From the NCBI GenBank assembly GCA_907163375.1, contig CAJQUW010015425.1:27278-91277 (forward strand): a DNA stretch of 64,000 bases. The letters run 5' to 3'. Source of the stretch: Prostheceraeus crozeri (Eukaryota; Platyhelminthes; Polycladida; Euryleptidae). This document shows positions 1 through 11,100 of this stretch, piece after piece (position 1 is the stretch's first letter; the number at the start of each line of letters is the position of its first letter). The notes below the pieces were generated by a model. That model worked only from the letters and a program-made list of their open reading frames with translations. It did not search any database and was not told the DNA's origin. The position numbers and the translations under genes are program-made.

Positions 1-837
1 ATACAGAAAGCATTGTTCATGTTATTTCATGTCCCTAATATATTTAAATGTCCTTATATAATCTGATAAGCTATGATACAGTAACGGTTCTTAAGAGGCT
101 AATATTTTGTGGCCCTACCCTTATTGTCAATGACATTACCAATTCGTCTAGGCATTGATTCGATGATATCGTTGATTTTTGACTGATCTAACTTTCTCCA
201 CTCTCTTTTTAACAGTGACGTAAGTTGTGATACGCCATCTGTAGGTAGCAGTGAACGACGAACGCTACGTTTTAGAATACTCCATACATTTTCTATGGGA
301 TTCAGATCAGGAGAACGAGCTGGCCAAGATAATGTCTTAAGCCCTAATTGAGACTTGCATAAGTTGACTCTACTACTCCTGTGACACGTAGCATTATCAT
401 CCATAAATAACCAAGTTGATCTGTCATTTGGCCAATGTTCATTCGTAAAACATTCACATAGAGTTCAGAATTCATGGTTCCTTGGGGTATGTGAAGTTCA
501 GAGCGGCCATTGGTCCAAATGCCAACCCAAATCAGTAGAGTCGCACCACCTTGTACCCGGGGACGATGTAAATGTCTCGGAATTTCCTGATCAGATTTTA
601 TCCATAATCTCAATCGACCATCATCACTATCCTTCAGACGGACTGATGCCTCATCAGACCAGACAACCCGATCCCATTGATTTCGCCAGTGACAATGACT
701 CATTGCCCATCTGAGACGTCTTTTTGCATGCTGATCTGATAATTCCATCTGAGAGGGCCTCTTACAGCTCTTGAAAATCATCATTATGCCATCGATGCAC
801 ATTTGTGTAAGGGACATTTAGTCGCTTGCTTGTAGCT
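1..837 (-). mobile_element. Tc1-like DNA transposon, family 1, copy 1 (truncated)
   Basis: Near-identical to the minus-strand copy at 13661-17768: base 1 corresponds to 13720, so the 3' terminal repeat lies about 59 bp outside the window. Similarity stops at 837, just after the codons for the N-terminal SLRATS stretch, so the 5' end, start codon and 5' inverted repeat are missing. Two internal deletions are visible against copy 2: 16 bp near 414, between repeated CCAAGT words, and about 170 bp near 774, between GAAA words. It is a dead fragment. Confidence 0.93.
99..817 (-). pseudogene. Tc1 family 1 transposase remnant (copy 1)
   Basis: Two overlapping minus-strand frames (344-817 and 99-404) carry pieces of a Tc1/mariner DD34E transposase. 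The upstream piece holds the first catalytic Asp (VVWSDEAS). The downstream piece holds the second Asp (MDDNATCH) and the Glu in the SPDLNPIENVW block. The 16-bp deletion near 414 puts these in different frames. The ~170-bp deletion near 774 removes the second half of the N-terminal DNA-binding region, including the GRPR linker. The C-terminus (RRIGNVIDNKGRATKY) is intact. No functional enzyme is expected. Confidence 0.9.
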
Positions 838-3446
838 CTAAAACATAAATGGGCCTCTGCTTACATCAATCCACATGCATGCTTATTTCAGCAGAATTGC
901 GATCGTTTTCTAAAGCATGATTTTCGGTAAGAGCTTGGCAACTAAAGCTTGGCTGGAAATTGTCGTCATTATTTATTCTTATTAAATCAGATTTGTGTGC
1001 ATTTTGTTCTTATTCAGATATCCATTTTCAATGGATATCCAATTAAGATCATGATTGGCAGAGAAGGCTCAGTAGCAATGAGCAGGCATGTAAGACAAGA
1101 ACACCGAATTACTGTCCTGTCAGGCATTTTGGTAGATTCCATAGGTAAGAACTGCTTATGCAGTTTTCCAATGAATTCAATTGTAGCTAAGTAAAAAAAG
1201 AAAGAAGACCTGTTAAATCTAATTATTAATTGGCGATTAGCAACCAATTTTATTGTACTACAGTAAATTAAAAATCTTCTCGCTAATCTATCTGCCATTC
1301 GTATTCGTGAACACATGTACATCCACAGTAATTCAGAACTGTAGCAAAACACCCCTGAGTGTAGCCAGGCCATTTCCGTGAATTGAGTAATATAAAGTTA
1401 GCAAATCAAAATTCACGTTTGGCGGACACACATTTTTAATTAGTGAATTTGACAAGATATTTAGCAGTAGGACATCTACGAACGTGTATTTGGATTTTTC
1501 CTGAATTTCAAATGTTATCAACCTTCTTTTTGTTATGATCAATCGAGTTTTATCTTCAAAGCTCTCTATACTCGTACCTACCTTCATCGACGTATGAGAT
1601 ATGTGCACGCATAAATATCTAAATAATTCATCAGACCAAGTACATTTATTGTCTGCACTGCACCCTTAAGAAAATTGACGAGAGACACAACGCACATAAC
1701 CGATAAAGCTTATAAAGCTCTTATGAGGCATTAAGGCAATATAACCTCAAGACAAACTAAGTATTCCAGTATATCCAAGTGTGCTTAATTTTTCAGACAT
1801 GCCTCTCCTGTGTACGGATTCATTTAAATATATAATTCTGGAGACCAAATTCACACATCTGATTCACACATTCACACGACAACAATTCTTGCACTAAAAG
1901 GAGATTCATCTAGCACAATACTGAACTCTTCACTGTAATTAGCTACTTATCTAAATCAATTTTATTATTATTGAGCAAAACGTGAAAAATCATTGTAGAA
2001 ATGAGTGTGAATGATTACGCTTTGCATGCAAGATTTCAAGAAATAATTGCACTCTAATTAAATCTGTTTTCTCAGATCAACAGCTGATTCACAGACGAAG
2101 CAACTCAGATTCGTGTGAAGTCAAAGCACTTCTGGCCGGTTCAACTTCATTCAAGAAAGTTAGAAAATAGACTTTATTGTTTCCAAGGGGTGAGATATTA
2201 TAGAGTATTAGCTATATAGAAATATCAATTGAAGGACTTTAATTTTGTCCGCAGGCATTGCATTGTAACCCATCATTGTAATTACTTTATAATGCTGCGT
2301 CATCCTAGCAGTAGTACAACTTTTGTACAGACGAAAAAACTACCTGTGGTAATGCAATCTTTCTCATCGAAGAAAGAGCAGGATAAAATTCTTTTATTAG
2401 AAAATTTAAATTAAGACGTCTTAAGGCATTAAGAGGCAACTGCATGCACCCGACTACGACCGAGAAAGTTAGCATTTAATCAATTTCATCACCACATTGT
2501 GAAGCCCCTTACAAGCTTTGTTAGATTTCTGCATGTTGCTCATAGGGAGATCATCAACAAAAATTCTGCCGGCAGAATATTAAATCGGCTTGATTTTCGG
2601 CCGTCAGAGTTTCGGTTAATGAGCAGCTGCTGACAAAATTACTTTCTTTTTTTGCTCATCTTCCATAAGTTGACCCAAAATTCTTCCAGTCGATACACAT
2701 CAGATGACAGAAATGTTGAAAAATTAACATATCGAAGATTCCATTGTGCGATGAGTAGAAAAATCCGTTGTGCTGCGTCTGCTTCAGCGTCTGTCGATCA
2801 TAGTATGTACATGTAAGCAGTAGAAATATGTCAATATTATTCTATAATTTGTGCCTGGTAGGCAATGTTTCAGAAAGCTCAAATATTTGCCTGACCCCGT
2901 GGAAATCCCAAACTGAAAAATTTACTCTTAGTCTTTTCGATAACAGTAAAAAAACGCAATGTCTTCAAAAGGAAGAGCGGGTAGAATGGCAGCTAGTAGA
3001 AGTTTATATTGTCAAGCAAATGAAAAGATTCTGATACATGTGACGTTCACTAGTCAGCATTCCAAGGTCTTTCGGATGGTTTCTTCGGATAAGCAACCAG
3101 CAGTAGAAAAAAAGCAGCAATAATAGCACAATAGTGAGTTTGCAAGTTAAAGCGGTAAAATTAACTCAAACATGCCCCTTTTCGATGCAGGACGTTGCAA
3201 GCGGTTATGTGGATGGCAAGTTCGGCTTCAGAGCAGTGGTCTATCTACCACGCCTCCGGCTCCGAGTCTCTAGCACGGCTCCGGGCGGAACCCTGGGTAT
3301 ACGAACCTTATGAGCGAAGTCCAATGAAATATTATTTGAAGAATCCTTTTTGAACTTAGGCCGAAGACAGAAAATGTCGATGCTGGAATTCCTTTAAAGT
3401 ACTGTATATAATTAGAGCTGTCAAGAGAACAATATATAGGGTTTAA
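838..3446. other. Unassigned AT-rich sequence
   Basis: No domain, tRNA, long tandem array or paired terminal repeat was recognised. Open frames here are at chance length for AT-rich DNA. The stretch 2140-2215 (CATTCAAGAAAG, then GGTGAGAT) loosely resembles 28165-28235, which may be a very old dispersed repeat. Confidence 0.4.
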
Positions 3447-3621
3447 CCTTGTTTTACCCGGGCTATTTTCAGCTCTGAAAACAGCGGGGGAGGGGGAGGC
3501 TGCTGATGTTCCTAAAATTCAATCGTTCCCGAAAGTACTGCTAAACGCAATGGGCACATGTTCTTTACAATTGCAATTGTGGGATCAGCTTTTACCACCT
3601 CGGTCATCCTGTTACTATATA

Positions 3622-5229
3622 CACTCAAGGAACAAATAAAGTACCCGGTGGAAAAAGTTATGTTAACAGTGACAAATTGATCATTTCAGTCATTTTTTTC
3701 TACTCGTTGGTGTGAAATATGAACTTTAGAAGTTAATCAATAGTCAAACCATTAGACCTCAACCACACAGCGAGCTTTTCCAAGCGTTTTGCAGCAAATA
3801 CAAAGTCATCATTGCAGCATTTATAGACTTCCATAATGCACGCAAAGCAAACTAGAGCGATTGATAGCTTGCGGACATGCGGTTACTCGAGACGCTTGGG
3901 ACGCCCGTGTTTGCTTTGCTTTCAGTGTAGCTGAGGCCTAATGCTGTGATTCCATTCATTGTTCTTTCATGCATACCGAGCTGTACTCTGTTCAATCCGC
4001 TAGCTACATACACCACAATCATTGACAGTATCGTAGCATCAGCAAATTAGTCATGGCGACACGTGGATGTGATTTGACTGAATTCCAGAGAGGTCAAATC
4101 TACGCCTTAAAGTTTCATGCGAATTTTTCAAGACCTAAAATTGCTCGAGATATCAGAGAACACAGTCAGAAAGTACCTACAGAGGCTATCAGCTGGTGGA
4201 GATGCTAAAGCAACCAATCGAGCTTCTTGTGGCCGTAGGAAAAGTACAACTAAAGAAGATGACGAGGAAATTTTAACTTTCTCTTCGAACCATCCTTTTT
4301 GCTCTGCCAGAGTAATTAAGCAAACCTAAATCTAGAATGCACCAGAAGGACCGCAACAAATCGATTGCTGAGCGGTGGTCTCATGGCATTTACACCAGCT
4401 AGAAAGACAGCCTTGACAGCAGATCATGAACATCGCACATTGGAATGGGCTACAGAAAAGTCATCGTGGACTTTGACCAGGTGGAAGAAAGTGGTGTTTT
4501 CTGACGAATCGAAATTCTGCTTCGGTCAGTCACGAGTACAGTATGTCCGTCGATCGATAGGAGATCGGTACACGGATCGCTACGTCTGCCGTACTCCGAA
4601 CAGATCTGTCGCGCATGTAATGGTGTGGGGTGCATTCCCAAGTAATGGACATACGAGCCTGGTGAGAATTCAAGAGAGATTGGATGCACAAAAAGTACAT
4701 CGACATCCTTGAAGGTAATCTTCTTCCAGTATAGAAAACAATCACTCAAGCAGGTGGCATCTTCCAGCAAGACAATGCACCGATACATTCGGCGAACCGG
4801 ACGAAACTGTTCCTTCAACACAATGGAATCCCTACCTTAGACTGGCCTGCATTTAGTCCCGACATGGATCCTATCGAACACGTGTGGGCACAGATGGAAC
4901 TGAAACTCCAAAGAGAATATGAGGACCCAGAAGACAGTGACCAACTTTTTGCTACGCTTGATGTCATTTGGAATGAACTGATGGATGATGTCAATTATCG
5001 AGCTTCTCTTATCAGTTCAATGCGTGATCGCGTAGAAGCAGTACTGGATGCTGAAGGTGATTTTACGAGATTTTGACTGTTTTCTATGTACTAGTACGCC
5101 TTTCGTGACTTTATACGTGTATTGATATTGTTTCTGTGATCGACACTAAGCACAAGTAGTGCATATTATCTTGTTGTTTTCGAAATGGAGTTAAATGTCT
5201 AACCGGTTACTTTATTTTTTCCTTGAGTG
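3622..5229 (+). mobile_element. Tc1-like DNA transposon, family 2
   Basis: The ends form near-perfect inverted repeats of about 28 bp. The left begins CACTCAAGGAACAAATAAAG and the right, reverse complemented, begins CACTCAAGGAAAAAATAAAG. Each is flanked by a TA target duplication (3620-3621 and 5230-5231). The length, 1608 bp, is typical of Tc1 elements. It carries a degenerate DD34E transposase and is inserted within the TTAA element 3447-6054, next to a TA microsatellite. It is unrelated at nucleotide level to Tc1 family 1. The subterminal stretch 3740-3930 recurs inverted at 26636-26850. Confidence 0.92.
4053..5076 (+). pseudogene. Tc1 family 2 transposase (DD34E), broken
   Basis: A likely original start is the ATG at 4053 (MATRGCDLTEFQRGQIYALK), a typical Tc1 helix-turn-helix opening. 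The reading frame then shifts near 4150, near 4330 and near 4710, with a TAG at about 4733. The recognisable parts in order are an N-terminal DNA-binding region, a GRRK linker, the first catalytic Asp in VVFSDESKFCF, MVWGAFPSNG, the second Asp in FQQDNAPIHS, and the Glu in SPDMDPIEHVW, 34 residues later. It ends with VLDAEGDFTRF at 5076. About 340 codons would be the original length. It is no longer able to make an enzyme. Confidence 0.9.

Positions 5230-5269
<40 letters not shown>
5230..5269. repeat. (TA)n microsatellite
   Basis: About 40 bp of almost pure TA dinucleotides directly abutting the right end of Tc1 family 2. It contains the TA target duplication of that element. Confidence 0.95.
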
Positions 5270-5271
<2 letters not shown>

Positions 5272-6054
5272 ATTATAGTAAATATTTGTATTTTTTAGTA
5301 ATATATAGTAATAATAAAGTAGCAGTTAAATATTTGAATTCCACATTTTTCAATAAACTGATGTTTCGAGTATGAGTTGGAAATTGATGGCAGATGGCCT
5401 TGATAAGCTAAGGCTTAATCAGTTTTCGCATGAAAGCGTCTTAAAGCAATGTTGGAAGCATATTTGATTGCAATCGGATAGTTAAGTCGTGCGGAATACA
5501 GCTCAAATAGGGATTTTTGAAAATGTAAAATACTACTATAAACTTTCAGTTGCAAATTGAGCGGAAAAAGTAAGCATGTAAACACACAAAGGCAAAGAAA
5601 TATTGTGAAGCATGCAAACCTATTCACTTTCTCCTTAGGATCGACTACTTGTGGCATAAAACTGAAAGTATTACTTATAAACCTATTGTGAGTAGTGTTT
5701 ACATGATAGTGTTGTTATTCACATATCAATCACACAAATGTAATGATAGATGCATGAGAATGTCAATTTTGACTTCATTTGTACTTTGCCAATGGTCTAT
5801 AAGCATTTTTAAGTGATTTAGATGTTTCATTGTGCAAAAATTGACAAAATTGCTCTATTTCCAAAAAGTGTTTTTAAACAAAGGTCGAATTATTGATGTT
5901 CCCATTGGCTGCGTTTGACAAAATTTGCATTCGTTATCGAAAATCCATAGAAGCTAAAGGTCGCAAAAAGCTAGAATCATAGTTACTACAGCTTTGGAGC
6001 AATATCAAGAATGTCTACAGTGGTCCAGGAGTCCCCCCTGCGAGTAAAACAGGG

Positions 6055-6429
6055 TTGCCCATCATCTCAGAAAAATTTTGCCACATACTCCATACTTGCA
6101 GTGATGAAGTCATCAATAATGGATTTCCGTGTTGGTTGTGGCTTTAACTTGTGTCGGTAGTTTATATCTTATGACCTTCGGAAAATCCTGACAAGATAGG
6201 TGTTGATATCCAAGTAATAAATAAAATAAATTATTACTTTATTTCGGGGGCGTTGCGTCCATTGGAGCATTCGGGGCAGTTGCTTTTTTAGATGAATCTC
6301 CCAACATATTTTAATCATGTACAATATGCGCCAGTGACCATACGCTACATCTTAGGCCTATCTTTAAGTCTTTATTTCATCTTTCCAACGGATGCATGTG
6401 TAATTGTTGATGGTTTTCTCTCTCATTCT
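6055..6429. other. Unassigned sequence
   Basis: AT-rich, with a short palindromic run of AATAAATAAAATAAATTATT type near 6215-6238. No gene or paired terminal repeat was seen. Confidence 0.35.
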
Positions 6430-6725
6430 GCCTCTCTCAGGGACAGTCGTCGGAGTGTCGCCGAGATTGCACCGATTGGTCAATATCTAACACGAGCCAC
6501 ACATGATCAGCAATAGCTCGTTGATGTCATCGACAAATCAGCCAATCTATCAATGTGCCGTTCGCGCGCGCCAGAACAGCTCGGCGACGCCTTTCAGCTC
6601 GTCGCAGCCACTGCGTGCAATCCACAAAGAAGCAATCCATCTCTGTGATTCAACCCTGGCGAAGACAGGAAGTTACACTTGCACACACACTGGCTGGTTA
6701 ATCACGGCGAATCTGACCGGAGTTT
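6430..6725. promoter_or_regulatory. CpG-richer patch with CCAAT and ETS-like words (candidate promoter)
   Basis: In an AT-rich background this 300-bp patch is GC- and CpG-richer (for example GTTCGCGCGCGCC near 6560). It has an ATTGGTCAAT box near 6475, a CCAATC box near 6541 and an ACAGGAAGTTA ETS-like word near 6668. This combination is common in animal housekeeping promoters. No TATA box, first exon or downstream gene is recognised, so the assignment is only a suggestion. Two overlapping 74-codon open frames here (6292-6516 and 6503-6727) show no known motif. Confidence 0.2.
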
Positions 6726-7436
6726 GAGTCTTACAAACCCGTAGCTAGTAGTTAACAGGTGCATACATTCACTTCTTCATTCTTTCATCATTATTGAAAA
6801 AGTTGATACTGAATTCTAGATTAGAACCGGGTACTTTTCTTTATGCTGCATGCTATAAGGTATACCGATGCCAAGACTGATTTTAGCCCCGGAGACGTTT
6901 TGAAGCACGCTACGCCACTGCTTTATTTATTTATTAGAATAATTAATAGTAATGATAAGCAACATAAAAAAAGAAAGAAGTTCGTTATTGTATAATTGAT
7001 TTTCAATTTGCATTATCATCTTGGCATGTATTGCTCTAGCGAATTGAGATAGCACATGCAAATGACATGAGATTTTGCATTGTTGAATTGAGAAGTGCGT
7101 TTATAAATAATTGATCTGAAATTGTGGTTGCTAAATTACAAAGTTGGATAATTTATTGGTTCATATAAACATATTCAGACAGTTTGTTATATTCCTTTCA
7201 AACTATTTGGCTGAAAGAGTGTCTTTCAGAAATCTACTGATCTATAAAAACTCAACTTAAAAATCTATTGCTAAATCTACTGCTAGAAAGTCGTGCTTTA
7301 GAGTACAAGAAACAGATCGTCTAGATATGCCATCTACCAAGTCATAACCGATCGTGAGTTAACTCGACACTTAAAAATTGACGAACTTCATAGCTTCGAA
7401 CGAATTCTTTTGTACTACCTAAACTTGGTTTATTAA
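6726..7436. other. Unassigned AT-rich sequence
   Basis: No coding domain, tandem repeat or terminal repeat recognised. Confidence 0.35.
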
Positions 7437-8148
7437 CCCTATTTGTCCCAGTGGGACCTCGGTTTCTTTTACCTCACGCCGGAACGCTCTGAAGCCTTTG
7501 AAGCCCTGACTTTTCTTAACTTAGTGTTTACTTTTTCTGAGTAGTACCTATTGTTTCGTAGACCCAATATTTTAGCCACAGGAACCACATGAAAAAATTT
7601 ACAACTACATATTTTCGACATTTCACATTGATTTGCGACTTCTGTACCGTAGATTGCCCGTTCAGGAAATATGGTTGAGCAATTATGTTAATTGATACTC
7701 AGATTCCTTTTACTTCGCTGTGAAGACTAATGTTACGCACATTCTATACATACTACTTATAAATACGACATTTATAATAAATGATTGTTTGAATTTTAAA
7801 AGGCTATTTATAGTAACAAGAACCGCTTACAATGCAATATCGACGACATCATCAGGCAGCATGTTTTAAAGAGATTTTACGGTAATTTTCATGAAATTCT
7901 GCGGAATATTTCAGATATATACAACAACGAAATTTAAAAAATTGACTTTGAATTTTGAAATGCTATTTATAGTAACAAGATCAGCTTGGAATAAAACATC
8001 ATACCACCATCGGATAGAGCTTACCCAAAGAAGGCATGCGCAATTAAGTTGTTCCATATACATGTAATATAATGGTTTGGAAGATCTTAGGGGGAATAAT
8101 ACCCCCCCTAACACTTCACCGAAAAGAAAAAGCCTTAAACAAATAGGG
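7437..8148. mobile_element. Possible TTAA-type MITE
   Basis: The left end CCCTATTTGT follows a TTAA (7433-7436). The right end is its inverse ACAAATAGGG, followed by CTAA (8149-8152), one change from TTAA. The 712-bp interior is non-coding and contains a ~40-bp imperfect direct repeat (about 7790 and 7945, sharing GCTATTTATAGTAACAAGA). The terminal repeat is only 10 bp and no second copy was found, so this could be chance. Confidence 0.35.
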
Positions 8149-11100
8149 CTAAAATGATCTGTTCCTGATACGTCACCAGTGTCTCGAAGATAAACTCGAC
8201 CAGATGGCAGCTCAAAAATTTTTAAAAGATTTAAGTGAAATGATAGAGATTTTCCCGTTGAAGCTAATTCAGTGAAATTGCTTACCAAAGTTTGATAAGA
8301 ATCATAGAGCTATCGTGAATAGTCCTAAGCTCGCGATGAGCGGCATTTCGCACAGGAAGATTGATCGAACACGCTATGAGCGGGGTAGTTGAAGAAACTT
8401 TTTCATTTGTGCTTTTCTTAAAATTGATATAATGTTTTCAATTAACCTTTTTGTATTTTCTAAATTGATGATTTGACTACTTTGACTTATCAAATTTATC
8501 ATTTACTCTAAATAACAAGGATATCTATTAACTATTTTTCTGAATTCTGAAGTAAGTTTCTGTCAGCACTTTTGTTTTCTATGTTTATAATCTCGCACAC
8601 TTCCCTGACACAATTCAAGTACTATACAATTGAATGGTGGGCATCTATACGGTGCAACCTGTAGACAAAGCTTAGACAATTTAGCTTCATCATCAAATAG
8701 CAATGAAAAAATTGGAAACAAGAAACAATGGTATAGAATCATTCATTCTGAACAAATGTATAAAGCTTTGTTGACTTCGATGCTAAAGCTCTCCGGTGCT
8801 ATGATCAGCAAGCTCCCGATAAAGTTTACGGGATACATAAGCACAGCAAGCAACCGAGCTTCGCCGCAGACCATGCAGACAAGGAGAATGCGCAAAAGGT
8901 TTTCAAAACGAATTTTGAAGTAAAACTTCAGAAATTATGTCGTCATGAAGTGACAATAAAAAATTGAACAAGAAAAAAGATAGTAAGTAATACTAAATTA
9001 TCGATCAATGAAATCGATATTAATTATGATGTTTATAGAATTTGTAATGCTATGATAATCTTGTGAAAAAGCTAAATAGGCTGAAAAAACTGAATAATTA
9101 AGTTTTATAAGGGGTCTGAGCATTTTATGTATTTCATCAATGGAGAGAATTAATGAAATTTAATTACTTTAACAAATAGACTGTTTACGCCACCTGAGTT
9201 CCACACTTTCATGACGTAGAATTTTCACTGCGAATGTCATTCAAGCACGTCGATTCTGTTACATATGGAGATGGAACAGCATTGTTTCAACATCATCAGC
9301 TGAGACAGGCGGTGACAGAAATTAACCGAATACATCACCTACATTCATTTTTCTTCGTCTGGTTAAAATTCTCTTCATATGAGACGGCAGTCAATGGGTT
9401 TGATGACAAACTTACATATAAGGAAATGATAACAACGAATGACAAACATTTTGAATTGAGAACACGGATGTTAAAGTTGGAAGCAAAAGAATTGCTGATA
9501 GCGCAAATATGGACAAAGTAAATATTGGAAGGCGACAAGATATGAAAACGACACCAGCTCACCATAACCGTGAAACCAAATGATTTAAATCAAACGAAGC
9601 CGGTACATATACAGAGAGAAAATCAGCCTCAGATGCGCTATCATTTCAACACTTCGGCGGCTTCTTTATGAGATTCAAACAATGACTAACAAAACTACCA
9701 GACGAAGCTATAGCGACTGAAAACCAAGCGTTGGTTGTATATTGACGCGAAGAGGCGTCGTAGAAGACACTTCTCCTTCTTTGCATCCATTTGAGAGAGA
9801 TTATGCGAAATGATACTTTGGAGAAGAAATGCATTATTTTTCACATATCGCGTATTATTGAAAGTTAACCAGAATGCTTGAAAGGCAAGGGAAGCATTGT
9901 AAAGAAATAAAATCCGTAAGATTTTCAATTGTGCAGTGTGTAAAATTGTTCTAGGGCGATTTGCAAAGTGATTTGAGTACTCAAAATGATTGGAGTATCA
10001 CTAAGATTGCTGCACATAATTCTTCTCTTCATGAAATTTCGTCATGGATAAAGCTTACCTCATCATTCAATAAAATTAAAGCCTTTTCTGCCGCGAAATA
10101 TGTTATTTTCAACATTTCAGTATTTGTTGATAAAGGAGATGAACATGAATAGCAAAGGCCATATACAACATTGTCCATGGATTTAGCAGTAATAGCGATT
10201 AAAGATGAATTTCAATATTTAGTTTTTCTAATTCAATTTGATAGAAATCTCACCAAAAAAATTAGGAAAAATGTATACATGTAATAACTTAAAACATTAA
10301 AAAATTGGTTGCATGAAGTTTAAGACATTATTCGCCTGCTTATGATGCTTTGTTGCGTTAAGAGCTTAGCGCACAGCCGCAGTGTGAAGCATTCTAAACA
10401 TAGCCTTATAGCAAGTTTTTGCAGAAAAACCCAAACCTTGAGACCTTGATTGTGAAATTAAATCAGAAGCAGAGTATTTGGGAAGAAACGGATAACAGAT
10501 CTGAAATCAACGCTATCGAATTAGGCATATTCAATTTTATTCATCCTTTTTTTCACTTGTGTAATGAGAGGAATAAAATTGTCACATGCAAAATATATAC
10601 AGACCTGTGGCACCAGGCAACCGGGCCTGAAAACTAAATTTATGGTGAATTTTACAGTCAGCAACAACTTGGCGGCAGGATATGAATGTGTTCATCATCA
10701 GAATCATGATCATAAAAGTTCTCAATTCAGATAATTCAATTGACAAATATGCAACGAATCCAAGTATACTGACCTATACTGATAACGACAATTTTCTAAG
10801 AAGCTATTTCTTTCACCGAAGAAATTCGTAGAAGTGTATTGGAGTAGTCCTGTTTTCGTTGACGAAAACGAAAATCCTATCGTTTTTTGCATGTCTTGGC
10901 CTTTGTAAACGAAAACGAGGGATTTCAAATATTTTCTTAATTATGTCGGTAAGCGAGATTATACATTTAAAGTAAAATTAATTGACATCTGCTCAGCTCA
11001 GCTCTCGGAATGCGACGAACTACAAGTTGCATATTGCAGTAGGCCTGCATGCTTGGAAGGAAGATATTTCCGACAACGTTCATTGTGAGCCTTCCGTATC

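Larger units (their letters stand above)
3447..6054. mobile_element. TTAA-flanked non-autonomous DNA transposon, copy A (split)
   Basis: This is the diverged partner of 24998-25986. The left end (TTTAACCTTGTTTTACCCGG) and the reverse complement of the right end (AACCCTGTTTTACTCGC) form terminal inverted repeats. The left end is preceded by TTAA at 3443-3446; the right TTAA has decayed. Removing the inserted Tc1-like element at 3622-5229 and one TA leaves about 998 bp, close to the 989 bp of copy B, which supports the boundaries. No protein is encoded. The TTAA target and CC-rich ends fit Kolobok- or piggyBac-type mobilisation, but the superfamily is not proven. Confidence 0.7.

Noticed and set aside
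8630-9521. Two open frames of about 95 codons (8630-8923, 9234-9521)
   Set aside because: No recognisable motif, and length is within chance expectation.
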